Both the position numbers and the translations under genes were made by a program. 64,000 bases of DNA from Anaerolineaceae bacterium (GTDB taxonomy: Bacteria; Chloroflexota; Anaerolineae; Anaerolineales; Anaerolineaceae): the NCBI GenBank assembly GCA_029975475.1, contig JARKPB010000008.1, positions 310,001 through 374,000 on the forward strand. Reading direction: 5' to 3'. Positions 1 to 10,138 of the stretch are shown piece by piece. How positions within the stretch are numbered: position 1 is the stretch's first letter; the number at the start of each line of letters is the position of its first letter. The notes under the pieces are model-generated. The model had not been told where the DNA came from. It did no database searches and saw only the letters and a list, made by a program, of their open reading frames with translations.

Positions 1-863
1 CCGTTGACAACCAGCTGAGCGGCGTCCTGCCAGGTGAGGGAGGCGGCGTCACTGTTGGTGTATTCCAGGATCTTCTTGAAGTTATCGAGGGCTTTGGTAA
101 CTTCCGCGTCGTTCCAGGCCAGCGTGCCGTCCCACAGAGCGTTGTACTTTTCGGGGCCGAGGGTCCCCAGCAGCACGGTCTCGAAGAGATGCATCACAGT
201 CCACTGCTCGCCCAGAGCCAGCGGGGTTTCAACGCCGGCGGCTTTGAGGGCGTCCATGGCTTTGAACCATTCATCAATGGTGGTCGGAACAGCGATCTTG
301 TTGGCTTCGAGGATCGCGGGGTTGTACCACAGCACGTTGGCGCGGTGGATATTAACCGGCACGGAATAGATGTTGCCGTTCGCCGAGATCAAGGGGATCA
401 GGGTTTCGGGCATGACCTTCAACCAGCCTTCCTGTTCAAACAGGAAGTTCAGGGGTTCGAGTTGATTGGCTTTGACGTAGGTGCCGATCAGTTCCTGGCC
501 GGCGTGTCCCTGCCAGCTGTCGGGCGGATCGCCAGCCTGCAGGCGGGTGGCGAGCACCGAGCGGGCGTTGGTGCCAGCGCCGCCGGCGACCGCGGCGTTG
601 ATGAACTCAATGTCGGGGTACTTCTTGTTGAAGACCACGATCATCGCGTCCAACCCGGCCGCTTCACCGCCGCCAGTCCACCAGGAAAACACTTCCACCT
701 GTTTCTTGGCAGCCGGAGCTTCTGTGGCAGCCGGGGCTTCGGTCTGCGGGGCTGCGGGCGCTTCGGTAGCAGGTGCAGGAGCAGCCTGGCCGCAAGCGGT
801 CAGCAGGATCGAAAAGACGACCAGCAGCGCCAGCACACTCATGGCTAACTTCTTGCTTTTCAT
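1..863 (-). CDS. ABC transporter sugar-type solute-binding lipoprotein (C-terminus beyond window)
   Basis: Extracytoplasmic binding protein of a carbohydrate-type (CUT1-like) ABC importer. It would capture a solute outside the membrane and deliver it to permeases that are not in this window. The gene runs off the left edge, so only about 287 N-terminal residues are visible. Residues 1-24 form a lipoprotein signal ending in the lipobox LTAC (Cys24). An Ala/Pro/Thr/Glu-rich spacer follows to about residue 52, then the binding fold starts with VEVFSWWTGGGEAAG and later shows the family's VPVNIHRANVLWYNP segment. AAGGAG lies 7 nt before the chosen ATG. The substrate cannot be read from the sequence. 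The gene is divergent from the regulator at 1028, with a promoter candidate between them. Confidence 0.9.
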   Translation of the reverse strand, partial: MKSKKLAMSVLALLVVFSILLTACGQAAPAPATEAPAAPQTEAPAATEAPAAKKQVEVFSWWTGGGEAAGLDAMIVVFNKKYPDIEFINAAVAGGAGTNARSVLATRLQAGDPPDSWQGHAGQELIGTYVKANQLEPLNFLFEQEGWLKVMPETLIPLISANGNIYSVPVNIHRANVLWYNPAILEANKIAVPTTIDEWFKAMDALKAAGVETPLALGEQWTVMHLFETVLLGTLGPEKYNALWDGTLAWNDAEVTKALDNFKKILEYTNSDAASLTWQDAAQLVVN

Positions 864-945
864 TGCTTTTCTCCTTAAGATATTTGGGGTTCGGAAGATG
901 AAATACCGCATCGGTAAGACAGGCCTACCAATTTCGGTTAAAATC

Positions 946-973
946 ATTATAGCGATGCGTTCTTGCGGGACAA
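946..973 (-). promoter_or_regulatory. Sigma70-type promoter for the binding-protein gene
   Basis: On the minus strand TTGTCC (973-968) and TATAAT (951-946) are separated by 16 nt. Transcription would start near 939 and leave an untranslated leader of about 75 nt before the ATG at 863. Read by eye only. Confidence 0.45.
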
Positions 974-1027
974 TTCCTATTCGGTCATGATGCGGACATC
1001 AGGCGGACATTCTTTTTCGGGAGGGAT

Positions 1028-2245
1028 ATGGTAACTCTGGACAGGCAGAGTTTTGGCGAATTCATCAAGGTCATCCTGGATGACCTTTTTGATACCGCCG
1101 CGTTGGAAACCAATCCGCTGATCGAAAAAGTGCTGCTGCCGCCTCCACCTACGTTTCGCGGCAGCCGCGGAGAATATGCCCGCAGCCGCATTTTGGAGGC
1201 AATCGAGCACCTTCGCCCGCCGCGCGGAGAGCCGAATCTGGCCTCGCCGGAATGGCGCCCTTACCTGATCCTCTCCGGCCGTTACGTGGAAGGTGTATCG
1301 CTGACCGAACTGGCTGAGCGGCTGGCGATCAGCCCGCGTCAGCTGCGCCGCGACCACCATAAAGCCCTCGACGCTTTGATCAATCTGTGCTGGGAACTGG
1401 AAAATGCCGGCCAGCCGCAGCATCCGGCGGAGCATCTCGCTGAACCGCCGTCGTTTGAGTTAAGCAACGAACTGCTTGACCTGGCCGAAACCTTAAAAGG
1501 TGTGCAAACTCTGCTGGCAGGAAAATTAGCCGATGCCGGGATTGACGTGACGATTGGCGGCCTGGAACGCCTGCTGGTGATCAGCGACCGCATTGTTTTG
1601 CGGCAGATATTTCTGAACATGCTAAACGCCGCCAGCGGTTTCAGCGGTGGCAAGCAGCTGTATGTGGACGTTCAGCGGGAGGAGACTGGCCGGGCTGTGA
1701 TCAACCTGCGGGTGCCGGTCAACCCCGACTGGCAAATGGGATCTCTCGCCGAGGAATGCGACACCGCCTCGATGAATTACTGGCTTCAAGCCATCCAGGC
1801 CAGTCTGGAAAGCGAATTATTCACGTATCCGACGGGGAAAGTTTTCAACTGGCGGGTTCTGCTGCCTCTGGCGCAGCAGAAAGTGATCCTGGTGGTGGAT
1901 GATCAGGAAGCGGCCATCACCATGTTTCGCCGCTACCTGACTCAGACAGGGTATCATCTGGTTGGAGCTACCAGCGCGGACCAGGCGCTTAGCCTGGCGG
2001 AAGCGCTCAACCCTCAGGTCATCACGCTGGATGTGATGATGCCCGGGCAGGACGGCTGGGAATTGCTGCAGCGCCTGCGCCTGAACAGTCACACCCGGCA
2101 TATTCCGATCCTGGTCTGTTCAGCCTGGGCTGACCGGGATCTCTCTCTTTCGCTCGGCGCCGCCGGGTTCTTGAAAAAGCCGATCACCCAGCGGATGTTA
2201 CTGGATGCGCTTATGCAGCTGGATCATCCGGCTGAGGTTCGTTGA
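1028..2245 (+). CDS. HTH protein with degenerate ATPase-like middle and C-terminal receiver domain
   Basis: Predicted signalling or transcription regulator of 405 residues with an unusual domain order. Residues about 85-118 contain a helix-turn-helix (VSLTELAERLAISPRQLRRD). Residues about 145-285 resemble a decayed histidine-kinase ATPase region (N-box-like LRQIFLNMLNAA, but no clear G boxes). Residues 284-400 are a response-regulator receiver with acidic VVDDQ, phospho-acceptor Asp335 in LDVMMPGQDG and Lys384 in FLKKPI. Most response regulators carry the receiver first, so having it last is atypical. GGGAGGG precedes the ATG. The 3' end overlaps the convergent hybrid kinase by 35 nt, and that kinase is the obvious candidate partner. 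DNA binding and phosphorylation are inferred. Confidence 0.8.
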   Translation: MVTLDRQSFGEFIKVILDDLFDTAALETNPLIEKVLLPPPPTFRGSRGEYARSRILEAIEHLRPPRGEPNLASPEWRPYLILSGRYVEGVSLTELAERLAISPRQLRRDHHKALDALINLCWELENAGQPQHPAEHLAEPPSFELSNELLDLAETLKGVQTLLAGKLADAGIDVTIGGLERLLVISDRIVLRQIFLNMLNAASGFSGGKQLYVDVQREETGRAVINLRVPVNPDWQMGSLAEECDTASMNYWLQAIQASLESELFTYPTGKVFNWRVLLPLAQQKVILVVDDQEAAITMFRRYLTQTGYHLVGATSADQALSLAEALNPQVITLDVMMPGQDGWELLQRLRLNSHTRHIPILVCSAWADRDLSLSLGAAGFLKKPITQRMLLDALMQLDHPAEVR

Positions 2246-4496
2246 CGCTTTGATGGTCGTGTTTCGCGTCTAAGAGAGGGGAATAATTGGTGCTCAATCC
2301 CTGCAGGGTCGCGTTGACCAGTTCCACGATCTCGCCGCGGCTGAAGGGCCGCTGGATATCCAGGTTGAAGCGGGAATATCCGCTTTCAGGCAGGGTGGGC
2401 GGTAAATCAAAAGCGGAAATGATCACAACCGGGATTTGTTTTAAGCGGCTGTCGCGCTGGATTTGGTTCAGCAAGGTTAAGCCGTTAATATCTCCCAGAT
2501 CCAGATCCAGCAGGATCGCGTCAATTCGCGCGGATTTTAACAGATTCACCGCTTCCAGCCCGCTTTGCGCGGTGAGGAAATTAAGTTCGCGGTGCCCGAG
2601 TCCGTTTCTGTTCGGGCTGCCGCTGGCCTGAAGCGCCTGCATCACAAAGCGCGCCATCGCCGGGTCATCATCCACCACCAGGATGTTTTCCACTTCCCGC
2701 CCCAGGCGTTTCATCACCTCTTCCAGCCTCTCGCGGGTGACCGGTTTGACCAGATATTCAAGCACCCCTTCCGGTAAAGACTGTCCCCCGCCGCTGCGGT
2801 CGGGCAGCGGAAGGGTCAGGATGGGCAGAATATAAGGCGGCCTGGCCATAAAACTGCGCACCGCTTCGAGATCAGCCAGGGCCGCGTCCACAATGACCGC
2901 GCGCGGATACATCTGGCAGACCGTGGTGGCCAGTTTATCAGGTTCGGTCAGGATGGTCAGGTTAAACTGCCTGACCTGCTCCGAAAAAAAAGACGCGGCC
3001 AGCGGATCGCGGGCGAGAATGAGCAGCAGCGGGTATTTTTCTTCCAGGGCTGGCAGGTTTGGGATCTCGCCGGAATCACGGGAGACGACCCGCACCTCAT
3101 CCAGCGCCTGATGGAACGGCAGGGTGAAATAAAAGGTGGAACCCTGGCCCAATTTGGAGGAGACGCCTATTTCTCCGCCGTGCAGCTCGATAAAACGGCG
3201 GGCGATGGAAAGGCCCAGACCGGTGCCTTCAGCCCGCTGCCAGTTGGGCTGACCGGCCTGCCGGAATTCCGTGAACACTTTCGCGGCGTCTTCTTCCGAT
3301 ATCCCTGTGCCGGTGTCAATCACTTCAATTAGTGCCATTTCTTCGTTCTTGCGCCTGGCTCTCAGGGTAATCCCGCCGCGGCTGGTGAAGCGCAGGGCAT
3401 TGGTCACCAGGTTGAGCAGCACCTGCCGCACACGGGTGCGATCTACAAATAAAGCCGGCAGCCCTTCCTCAACCTCCACAGCCATTTTCAATCCCTTTTT
3501 TTCCACTGTGGCGCGGTTCATGATCTCAATTTCATTAAAAACTTCTTGAACGGTCAACTTTTCGCGGTAGAGTTCCATCTGCCGGGCGTCAATTTTCCCC
3601 ATCGCCAGCACGTCGTTAATCAGGCTCATCAAATGGGTGCTGGAATTGTAAATCTCGCGAATATCTTCATACAAACCTTTTGGCCAGCGCTTCAATTCCG
3701 CGTAGGTTTCGGGCGAATTCACCATCAGATCTGAAAAACCAATAATAAAGTTTAACGGACTGCGCAGTTCGTGGCTGATGGCGAGGGCAAAGCGATCCCG
3801 TTCGATCCGCGCCTCTTCCGCCTGTGTGCGGGCATATTCCAGCATGCGGTTAAGCCGGTCGAGCTGGTAATTGGCTTTATTGACTTCATTTAGAAGTTTG
3901 CTGATTTCCGCGCGGTGTTCGCGCACCTCTTCAAGCCGCTGAACCGCTTCGCGGTAGTGGTATGAAGCCGCATCCATCGACGAAATCAGGTTATCCGATA
4001 ATCCCCATCCCAGAATGGTAGCTGCCAGGGTGAGTAAGACCAGATAAATGGGGTAATCCGGCGGGAGGGCGGGCAGCCAGGGAAGATTTGCCCAGCCAAG
4101 GAACAGGGCAATCAGGGCGGCGTTTAGCAGGAAGGTTCCCCGCAGCCCGACCATCACCTCGGCAAACATGGGCAGCAAGGCGCTTAACAGCAGGATCTCG
4201 GGGCGCTGATACAGATAGTAACCCAGCAGGATGGCTGCCAACAGGCACAGATACCAGATCACCACGCTGGTAAAGAAAAAGCGCCTCATCACCACCAGGC
4301 TGACCGCCGTGGCAGCCAGCATGATCAGGGTAATAATCCACAGGCTCGGGCTAAAAGTTCGCGGCCACCCCAGAGTAACGATGATATGGAAGCAGAAGTA
4401 GGTGAACAGGGTGGTTAAGATGACCCTGCGGGATGTGTTTTGATAAAACTCCTGATCCGCGCTGTTCCTGCGCAGCCATTTTCGGGCGGTTTGCAT
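2211..4496 (-). CDS. Membrane hybrid sensor histidine kinase with two receiver domains
   Basis: Sensor kinase of 761 residues. Residues about 23-165 hold roughly six membrane helices with little periplasmic sequence, so sensing is probably within or near the membrane. A coiled coil (175-235) leads to a HisKA domain with His242 in ISHELRSPL. The HATPase domain follows with an N box (VLLNLVTNALRF, about 359-370), DTGTGI (394-399) and GTGLGLSIA (about 424). The first receiver (about 488-600) is probably a pseudo-receiver because its acidic pair is missing. The second (604-735) has VVDDD and a probable acceptor Asp664 in LLDLDLGD, but the usual C-terminal Lys is Arg (QRPF). It is convergent with the regulator at 1028. 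A TAACAT element lies 6 nt before the ATG, hinting at a leaderless mRNA. Confidence 0.93.
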   Translation of the reverse strand: MQTARKWLRRNSADQEFYQNTSRRVILTTLFTYFCFHIIVTLGWPRTFSPSLWIITLIMLAATAVSLVVMRRFFFTSVVIWYLCLLAAILLGYYLYQRPEILLLSALLPMFAEVMVGLRGTFLLNAALIALFLGWANLPWLPALPPDYPIYLVLLTLAATILGWGLSDNLISSMDAASYHYREAVQRLEEVREHRAEISKLLNEVNKANYQLDRLNRMLEYARTQAEEARIERDRFALAISHELRSPLNFIIGFSDLMVNSPETYAELKRWPKGLYEDIREIYNSSTHLMSLINDVLAMGKIDARQMELYREKLTVQEVFNEIEIMNRATVEKKGLKMAVEVEEGLPALFVDRTRVRQVLLNLVTNALRFTSRGGITLRARRKNEEMALIEVIDTGTGISEEDAAKVFTEFRQAGQPNWQRAEGTGLGLSIARRFIELHGGEIGVSSKLGQGSTFYFTLPFHQALDEVRVVSRDSGEIPNLPALEEKYPLLLILARDPLAASFFSEQVRQFNLTILTEPDKLATTVCQMYPRAVIVDAALADLEAVRSFMARPPYILPILTLPLPDRSGGGQSLPEGVLEYLVKPVTRERLEEVMKRLGREVENILVVDDDPAMARFVMQALQASGSPNRNGLGHRELNFLTAQSGLEAVNLLKSARIDAILLDLDLGDINGLTLLNQIQRDSRLKQIPVVIISAFDLPPTLPESGYSRFNLDIQRPFSRGEIVELVNATLQGLSTNYSPLLDAKHDHQSVNEPQPDDPAA

Positions 4497-4599
4497 ACGG
4501 TTATGTTATCACAATTCGTTTTTCCAAAGGGTTTACATCCGCTTCCGGGTCCGGACGGCGATGTTATAATGACCTGTTGCATTGAAATCGTCCTTAATA

Positions 4600-4617
4600 A
4601 AACATTTGTGCTATAAT
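4600..4617 (+). promoter_or_regulatory. LexA/SOS-box-like element abutting the uvrA -10 box
   Basis: AAACATTTGTGC (4600-4611) sits directly in front of TATAAT (4612-4617). Ten of its twelve positions fit the Bacillus-type GAAC-N4-GTTC LexA box (first half AAAC, second half GTGC). The same core, AAAACATTTGT, recurs upstream of uvrB at 46910. A repressor bound here would cover the -10 region. LexA binding is inferred from the motif and from the identity of the genes. Confidence 0.6.
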
Positions 4618-4649
4618 TGGGTCACTCCCGATGGATGGAAGGTACGTAA

Positions 4650-7559
4650 ATGAACCCGAACAATATTAGAGTCGTCGGAGCGCGCGAACACAACCTGAAA
4701 AATATCACGGTCGAGATCCCGCGGGATAAACTGGTGGTCATAACCGGCCTTTCCGGCTCTGGGAAGTCATCGCTCGCTTTTGACACCATCTTTGCCGAAG
4801 GGCAGCGGCGGTATGTGGAATCGTTATCCGCATACGCCCGTCAATTCCTGGGTCAAATGAACAAACCGGATGTGGATTACATTGAAGGATTGTCGCCGGC
4901 GGTTTCGATTGACCAGAAAGCGACCTCTCACAATCCCCGCTCAACGGTTGGCACGGTTACCGAGGTGTACGATTATCTGCGCCTCCTGTTTGCCAGGGTT
5001 GGCGTACCTCACTGCCCGATTTGCGGTCGGGAAGTCGAAAAACAATCCGCGCAGGAAATTGTGGATGCCGTCATGGCGCTGCCGCATGGGAGTAAATTGC
5101 TTATCCTGGCGCCGGTGGTTCGCGCGCGGAAGGGCACGTATCAGGCGGTCTTTGATGAGGTGCGCAAAGCGGGTTTTCTGCGCGTGCGGGTGGATGGGAC
5201 GGTCTATTCGCTGGATGATGAAATCAATCTGGACCGCTACAAGATCCACACGATTGAAGCGGTGGTTGACCGGATTGTGATCAACCCGGGTGAAGAGGAA
5301 CAGGACGTCAACGCTTTTCGGTCTCGCCTGACCGATTCGGTGGAAACCGCTTTGAAAGTCGGCGAGGGTTATATCACCGTGCAGAATTTGTCTGTCGACC
5401 CGCCGGCGGATCTGTTCTTCTCTGAACACCTGGCCTGCCCTGAACACAATATCAGCCTGCCAGAAATTGAACCGCGCACCTTTTCTTTTAACACCCCTCA
5501 CGGAGCCTGTCCGGATTGTCAGGGACTGGGAAGCCGGCTGGAGATTGACCCGGATTTATTAATCCCAGACCCGGAACGTTCGCTTTGCGACGGCGCGATT
5601 GTGGCGCTGGAGTGGAACGGGCCGCGCGATCAGGGCGGTTATTACTGGCAGATGGTCGAAGCGGTCGCGAAAAAGCACCACATCAATTTGGAAGCACCGG
5701 TTTCTACCATTCCGCCCGAAAAACTTAACCTGATTCTGTACGGTACCAACGGTGAGGAAATCACGCTCACTGTCCACGGAAAAAATGAGCGCACCAGCAC
5801 CTTTACCACTTCGTTCGAGGGCGTCATTCCCAATCTGGAGCGGCGCTACCGCGAAACCAATTCGGAATATATTCGCCAGAAGATTACCGAGTTCATGAAC
5901 GACCGTCCCTGTCCGACCTGCAAAGGTACCCGGCTGCGCCCGGAAGCGCTGGCGGTCACCGTGGACGATTACAACATTGTCGAAGTCACCGATTGGCCTG
6001 TTCTGCGCACCCTTGAATGGGTTCAGCGCCTGTTTGGGGAGGGCTCGCCGCTCTCAAAACGAGAACGCGCCATCGCGGAACGGGTCTTGAAAGAAATTAT
6101 TGACCGCCTGGGTTTTCTGGTAAACGTCGGGCTGGATTACCTCACCCTGCGGCGTTCCGCCGGCACGCTTTCCGGCGGAGAGGCGCAGCGGATCCGCCTG
6201 GCCACGCAAATTGGTTCGCGGCTGATGGGCGTCCTGTACGTTCTGGATGAACCCAGCATTGGCCTGCATCCGCGGGATAATAACCGCCTGCTGGAAACGC
6301 TTAAGCGCCTGCGCGATTTAGGTAACACCGTGCTGGTGGTTGAACATGACGATGAGACCATTCGCTCTGCTGACTGGATCCTTGATCTGGGACCAGGGGC
6401 GGGAGAACACGGCGGTAAGATTGTGGCTGAGGGCACGGTTGACGACATCCTCAAGAATCCGCATTCGCTTACCGGCGCCTACCTTTCCGGGCGCAAACAG
6501 GTGCCCATTCCTAAAAAGCGCCGTCCCGGCAACGGCAAGTGGATCCGCCTGGTTGGCGCCCGGGCGAATAATCTGAAGAACTTAACGGTTGAGTTCCCTC
6601 TGGGACGGATGGTGTGCATCACGGGCGTTTCGGGGTCGGGCAAATCCACTTTGATGATCGATGTGCTCTACGCCATCCTGGCGAATAAACTGAACGGCGC
6701 GCGCACAACTCCCGGCGAATATGAACGGATTGAAGGGCTGGAACATCTGGATAAGGTGATCAACATTGACCAGTCCCCAATTGGCCGCACCCCGCGGTCT
6801 AATCCCGGGACCTACACCGGCATGTTTGATGAGATCCGTTCGCTGTTCACAGAACTTCCCGAATCCAAGATGCGGGGATACAAAGCGGGGCGATTCTCGT
6901 TCAATGTGCACGGCGGGCGCTGCGAAGCCTGTCAGGGTCAGGGGCAGCTGCGGATTGAGATGCAGTTCCTGCCGGATGTCTATGTCCCCTGCGATGTCTG
7001 CCACGGGGCGCGTTTCAACCGCGAGACGCTCCAGGTGAAGTTCAAAGGGCTTTCGATTGCGGATGTCCTGGACACGACAGTCGAGGGAGGGCTGGAACTT
7101 TTCGCCAGCTTCCCATCCATCGTGAATAAATTAAGCACCCTGAATGACGTCGGCCTGGGATATATCCGCATTGGCCAGCCAGCGACAACCCTGTCGGGCG
7201 GCGAAGCCCAGCGGGTGAAACTGGCTAGAGAGCTCTCCCGCCGCGCGACCGGCCGAACCCTGTATGTGCTGGATGAGCCCAGCGTTGGCCTGCACGCGGC
7301 CGATGTTCACCGCTTGATTGAGGTTTTGCAGCGCCTGGTGGATGCGGGCAACAGTGTATTAATCATCGAACATAACCTGGATATTATCAAAGTCGCGGAC
7401 TATCTGATTGACCTGGGCCCGGAAGGGGGCGACCGCGGCGGCCAGCTGGTGGCGGCAGGCACCCCGGAGGATATTTGCGCTGTGCCCGAGTCTTACACCG
7501 GTCAATTCTTGCGCGAATATTTATCCCGCGGCACGCCCAATCGGCTGCCGGGCGTGTAG
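4650..7559 (+). CDS. uvrA: Excinuclease ABC subunit UvrA
   Basis: ATPase that finds DNA damage in nucleotide excision repair and loads UvrB. It has 969 residues, within the usual range. Two ABC modules are visible: Walker [13 protein letters not shown] near residue 32 and [10 protein letters not shown] near residue 660, each with an ABC signature ([18 protein letters not shown]) and a Walker B ([20 protein letters not shown]). Zinc-finger cysteine pairs appear in CPICG, CPDC, CPTC and [15 protein letters not shown] lies about 8 nt upstream of the ATG. The SOS-like box at 4600 suggests damage induction. A strong hairpin follows the stop codon. Confidence 0.99.
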   Translation: MNPNNIRVVGAREHNLKNITVEIPRDKLVVITGLSGSGKSSLAFDTIFAEGQRRYVESLSAYARQFLGQMNKPDVDYIEGLSPAVSIDQKATSHNPRSTVGTVTEVYDYLRLLFARVGVPHCPICGREVEKQSAQEIVDAVMALPHGSKLLILAPVVRARKGTYQAVFDEVRKAGFLRVRVDGTVYSLDDEINLDRYKIHTIEAVVDRIVINPGEEEQDVNAFRSRLTDSVETALKVGEGYITVQNLSVDPPADLFFSEHLACPEHNISLPEIEPRTFSFNTPHGACPDCQGLGSRLEIDPDLLIPDPERSLCDGAIVALEWNGPRDQGGYYWQMVEAVAKKHHINLEAPVSTIPPEKLNLILYGTNGEEITLTVHGKNERTSTFTTSFEGVIPNLERRYRETNSEYIRQKITEFMNDRPCPTCKGTRLRPEALAVTVDDYNIVEVTDWPVLRTLEWVQRLFGEGSPLSKRERAIAERVLKEIIDRLGFLVNVGLDYLTLRRSAGTLSGGEAQRIRLATQIGSRLMGVLYVLDEPSIGLHPRDNNRLLETLKRLRDLGNTVLVVEHDDETIRSADWILDLGPGAGEHGGKIVAEGTVDDILKNPHSLTGAYLSGRKQVPIPKKRRPGNGKWIRLVGARANNLKNLTVEFPLGRMVCITGVSGSGKSTLMIDVLYAILANKLNGARTTPGEYERIEGLEHLDKVINIDQSPIGRTPRSNPGTYTGMFDEIRSLFTELPESKMRGYKAGRFSFNVHGGRCEACQGQGQLRIEMQFLPDVYVPCDVCHGARFNRETLQVKFKGLSIADVLDTTVEGGLELFASFPSIVNKLSTLNDVGLGYIRIGQPATTLSGGEAQRVKLARELSRRATGRTLYVLDEPSVGLHAADVHRLIEVLQRLVDAGNSVLIIEHNLDIIKVADYLIDLGPEGGDRGGQLVAAGTPEDICAVPESYTGQFLREYLSRGTPNRLPGV

Positions 7560-7575
7560 AGACTAATATCCGCTT

Positions 7576-7600
7576 GAGACCGCCGCGATGGCGGTCTCTT
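7576..7600 (+). terminator. Rho-independent terminator after uvrA
   Basis: A perfect 9-bp stem GAGACCGCC/GGCGGTCTC (7576-7584 and 7590-7598) with a 5-nt loop is followed by a short T run. Confidence 0.75.
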
Positions 7601-7687
7601 TGATGAAGAATGGGTGACTTTCGGCCGTATTCGCTGCCGCTCGATTTATGGTAGGATGAAAGAAAACACGCAGGCAAAGAGGGAACC

Positions 7688-9034
7688 ATGCTGGAGATTC
7701 AAGATTCAGAAATATTACCGCTCTCGATGGAAACGAACTTCTGGACCTGGTCTGCCCAGGGGAAAGTCAACCCCATTCCGGTGAAACGCGCAAAAGGCGT
7801 GTATTTCTGGGATGTGAACGACAAACGCTATCTGGATTTTAATTCGATGGTGATGTGCTGCAATATTGGGCACGGTGATGAACGCGTCATCCAGGCGATC
7901 ATTGACCAGGCGCGGGAACTGCCGTTTGCCGGCCCGGGAATGGCAACCCGCCCCCGGGCAGCTCTGGGACAGATCCTTAAGCAAGTGCTGCCCAAAGGAC
8001 TGGACCGCTTCCTATACACACTGGGCGGCGCGGACGCCAACGAAAATGCGATAAAACTGGCGCGCGCCTGCACCGGGCGAAGCAAGATCTTAACCCGCTA
8101 CCGGTCGTACCACGGCGCTTCGTACGGGGCGATCGCGGCGACCGGCGATCCGCGCCGCACCGCCTGGGAGCCGACGGTGATGCCCGGAGTGGTGCATTTT
8201 CTTGATCCGTACCGCTACCGCTCAACCTTCCATAAACATAACCCCGATATCAGCGAAGCGGATTTTGTTGAAGATTATCTCAATCACCTGGAAGAGATAA
8301 TTCAATACGAGCGCCCGGAAACGATCGCCGCGATCATGATGGAATCGGTCACCGGGACAAACGGCATCCTGATCCCGCCGGATGGTTACCTGCAGGGCGT
8401 GCGTGCGTTATGCGACCGATACGGAATATTAATGATCGCGGATGAGGTCATGAGCGGATTCGGCCGCACCGGCAAATGGTTCGCGGTGGACCACTGGAAG
8501 GTCCGACCGGATATTCTCACGATGGCCAAAGGATTGACTTCAGGGTACGCCCCGCTTGGCGCTGTCGCCATGACGCAGGCGGTCGCGGACACGTTTAAGG
8601 ATCGGCCGTATGAGGGCGGATTGACCTGGAATGGACATCCAATCTCGCTGGCCGCGGCGGTCGCCAACATTCAGGTGATGCAGCAGGATAAATTAATTGA
8701 AAATGCGGCTTTGATGGGTGAGGTGATGGAAGACATGCTGATGGAGTTAAAAGACCGCCATCCATCCGTGGGCGAGGTGCGCTCGATCGGCCTGTTCGGC
8801 GTCATTGAATGTGTGCGCGATCGGAAAACAAAGGAACCGATGGCTCCGTTTAACGGCAATTCGGCCGAGATGAGCGCGTTGAAACAACGCCTGCTCGAGA
8901 AAGGTGTGTTTTTATACACCCACTGGCACACGATTCTGATTATTCCGCCGTTGATCATCACTCCCGAGCAGCTGGCGGAGGGATTTGCTGCGCTGGATGA
9001 CGCCCTGCGCATCACTGACGCTGCCGCCCGGTAA
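7688..9034 (+). CDS. Class III PLP-dependent aminotransferase
   Basis: Cytosolic pyridoxal-phosphate enzyme of the class III (omega-aminotransferase) family, 448 residues, the usual length. The cofactor Lys is expected at 281 in DILTMAKGLTSGYAPLG and the ring-nitrogen Asp at 252 in LMIADEVMSGFGRTG. The SYHGASYGA stretch near residue 140 is also typical. The sequence resembles taurine/beta-alanine/putrescine-type enzymes, but the amino donor cannot be decided from it. AAAGAGGGA gives a ribosome binding site. It stands alone between the uvrA terminator and the trxB promoter, and no metabolic neighbour points to a pathway. Confidence 0.9.
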   Translation: MLEIQDSEILPLSMETNFWTWSAQGKVNPIPVKRAKGVYFWDVNDKRYLDFNSMVMCCNIGHGDERVIQAIIDQARELPFAGPGMATRPRAALGQILKQVLPKGLDRFLYTLGGADANENAIKLARACTGRSKILTRYRSYHGASYGAIAATGDPRRTAWEPTVMPGVVHFLDPYRYRSTFHKHNPDISEADFVEDYLNHLEEIIQYERPETIAAIMMESVTGTNGILIPPDGYLQGVRALCDRYGILMIADEVMSGFGRTGKWFAVDHWKVRPDILTMAKGLTSGYAPLGAVAMTQAVADTFKDRPYEGGLTWNGHPISLAAAVANIQVMQQDKLIENAALMGEVMEDMLMELKDRHPSVGEVRSIGLFGVIECVRDRKTKEPMAPFNGNSAEMSALKQRLLEKGVFLYTHWHTILIIPPLIITPEQLAEGFAALDDALRITDAAAR

Positions 9035-9039
9035 TTTGG

Positions 9040-9068
9040 TGTAACCTTTTCGTTGAGAGGGCATCCAA
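9040..9068 (+). promoter_or_regulatory. ECF-sigma-like promoter of trxB
   Basis: TGTAACC (9040-9046), 15 nt, then CATCCAA (9062-9068). The -35 half and the spacer length are identical to those of the two promoters at 10373 and 10942. The -10 half differs from their CGTCTAA at two positions. The trxB ATG follows at 9099, about 30 nt downstream. Confidence 0.6.
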
Positions 9069-9098
9069 AGATTGGCATCTTAACACAGGAGCTTATCG

Positions 9099-10070
9099 AT
9101 GGAATTAAATTTGAACGCAATGCGCGCCAGTTCCGCGCCCGCTGAAAAACAGGAAGCGGTCAAACTGCTGGTGCTTGGATCGGGACCGGCCGGTTTATCC
9201 GCCGCGCTGTACGCTGCTCGCGCGGAATTGAATCCTGTTGTCCTGGCGGGTCTTCAACTTGGCGGTCAGGCTGCCCTGACCCATACGATTGAAAATTATC
9301 CGGGTTTTCCAGACGGCGTCGGCGGTCCGCAGCTCGGGGAATTGTTCCAAAAACAGGCCGAGCGGTTTGGGGCGCGGGTCGAATATGAAACCGCCGAGTC
9401 GGTTGATTTAAGCCAGCGGCCGTTTCAGGTTAAAACCTATGGTAAAACCTACCTGGCGGACGCGCTGGTGATCGCGACCGGAGCCAGCCCGAATCATTTG
9501 AATGTGCCGGGAGAGGCTGAGCTGACCGGGCGCGGCGTATCGTACTGCGCGACCTGCGACGGCTGGTTTTTCAAGGATAAGCGCGTAGTGGTGGTTGGCG
9601 GGGGAGACAGCGCGCTGGAAGAATCACTCTTCCTGACCCGTTATGCGTCTGAAATCACCATTATCCACCGCCGCGATCAGCTCAGGGCGGGCGCGATCTT
9701 GCAGCGGCGTGCCAAAGAAAACCCCAAAATCCAGTTTATCTGGAACAGCGTGGTCACCGAAGTGCTCGGCAGCGACGCTGTTCAGGGGGTGCGGATCAAG
9801 GACGTCCAGACTGGCGAGGAAAGAATCTACCCGACGGATGGGCTGTTTATCTTTATCGGCCACACACCCAACACACAGATTTTTTCCGGTCAGCTGGATA
9901 TGGATGAACGCGGTTATATCCGCTCAAACATGCTCATGGAAACCAGCGTCCCCGGCGTGTATGTGGCCGGAGAAGTGACCGATTCCACCTTCCGCCAGGT
10001 GGTTACCTCGGCTGGCATGGGCGCCGCCGCGGCGATCCGGGCGACCCACTTCCTGGAAGAACACAGTTAA
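9099..10070 (+). CDS. trxB: Thioredoxin-disulfide reductase
   Basis: FAD/NADPH enzyme that re-reduces thioredoxin in the cytosol; 323 residues, normal for the low-molecular-weight type. The FAD Rossmann motif GSGPAG is near residue 27, the family loop ENYPGFP near 65, the redox pair is Cys150 and Cys153 in SYCATCDG, the NADPH motif GGGDSALEE follows near 168, and the C-terminal GVYVAGEVTD block is present. The start has ACAGGAG 8 nt upstream, and the first 20 residues precede the conserved core. The likely substrate is the thioredoxin-domain protein encoded nearby at 10406, which shares the same promoter type. Confidence 0.97.
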   Translation: MELNLNAMRASSAPAEKQEAVKLLVLGSGPAGLSAALYAARAELNPVVLAGLQLGGQAALTHTIENYPGFPDGVGGPQLGELFQKQAERFGARVEYETAESVDLSQRPFQVKTYGKTYLADALVIATGASPNHLNVPGEAELTGRGVSYCATCDGWFFKDKRVVVVGGGDSALEESLFLTRYASEITIIHRRDQLRAGAILQRRAKENPKIQFIWNSVVTEVLGSDAVQGVRIKDVQTGEERIYPTDGLFIFIGHTPNTQIFSGQLDMDERGYIRSNMLMETSVPGVYVAGEVTDSTFRQVVTSAGMGAAAAIRATHFLEEHS

Positions 10071-10090
10071 AACACTGTGGCAAACAATTA

Positions 10091-10123
10091 AAACAGCCGC
10101 TTCTCAGTGAAGCGGCTGTTTTT
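10091..10123 (+). terminator. Rho-independent terminator after trxB
   Basis: A 13-bp stem (AAACAGCCGCTTC/GAAGCGGCTGTTT) with a 5-nt loop and adjacent T residues. The flanking A and T tracts could let it work for the minus-strand gene ending at 10139 too. Confidence 0.85.
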
Positions 10124-10138
10124 GTGATTAGTAGAGTC

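Noticed and set aside
189-990. Plus-strand open frames opposite the binding-protein gene
   Set aside because: They are shadows of the minus-strand lipoprotein gene, which has a lipobox and a ribosome binding site; the plus frames have no recognisable domain.
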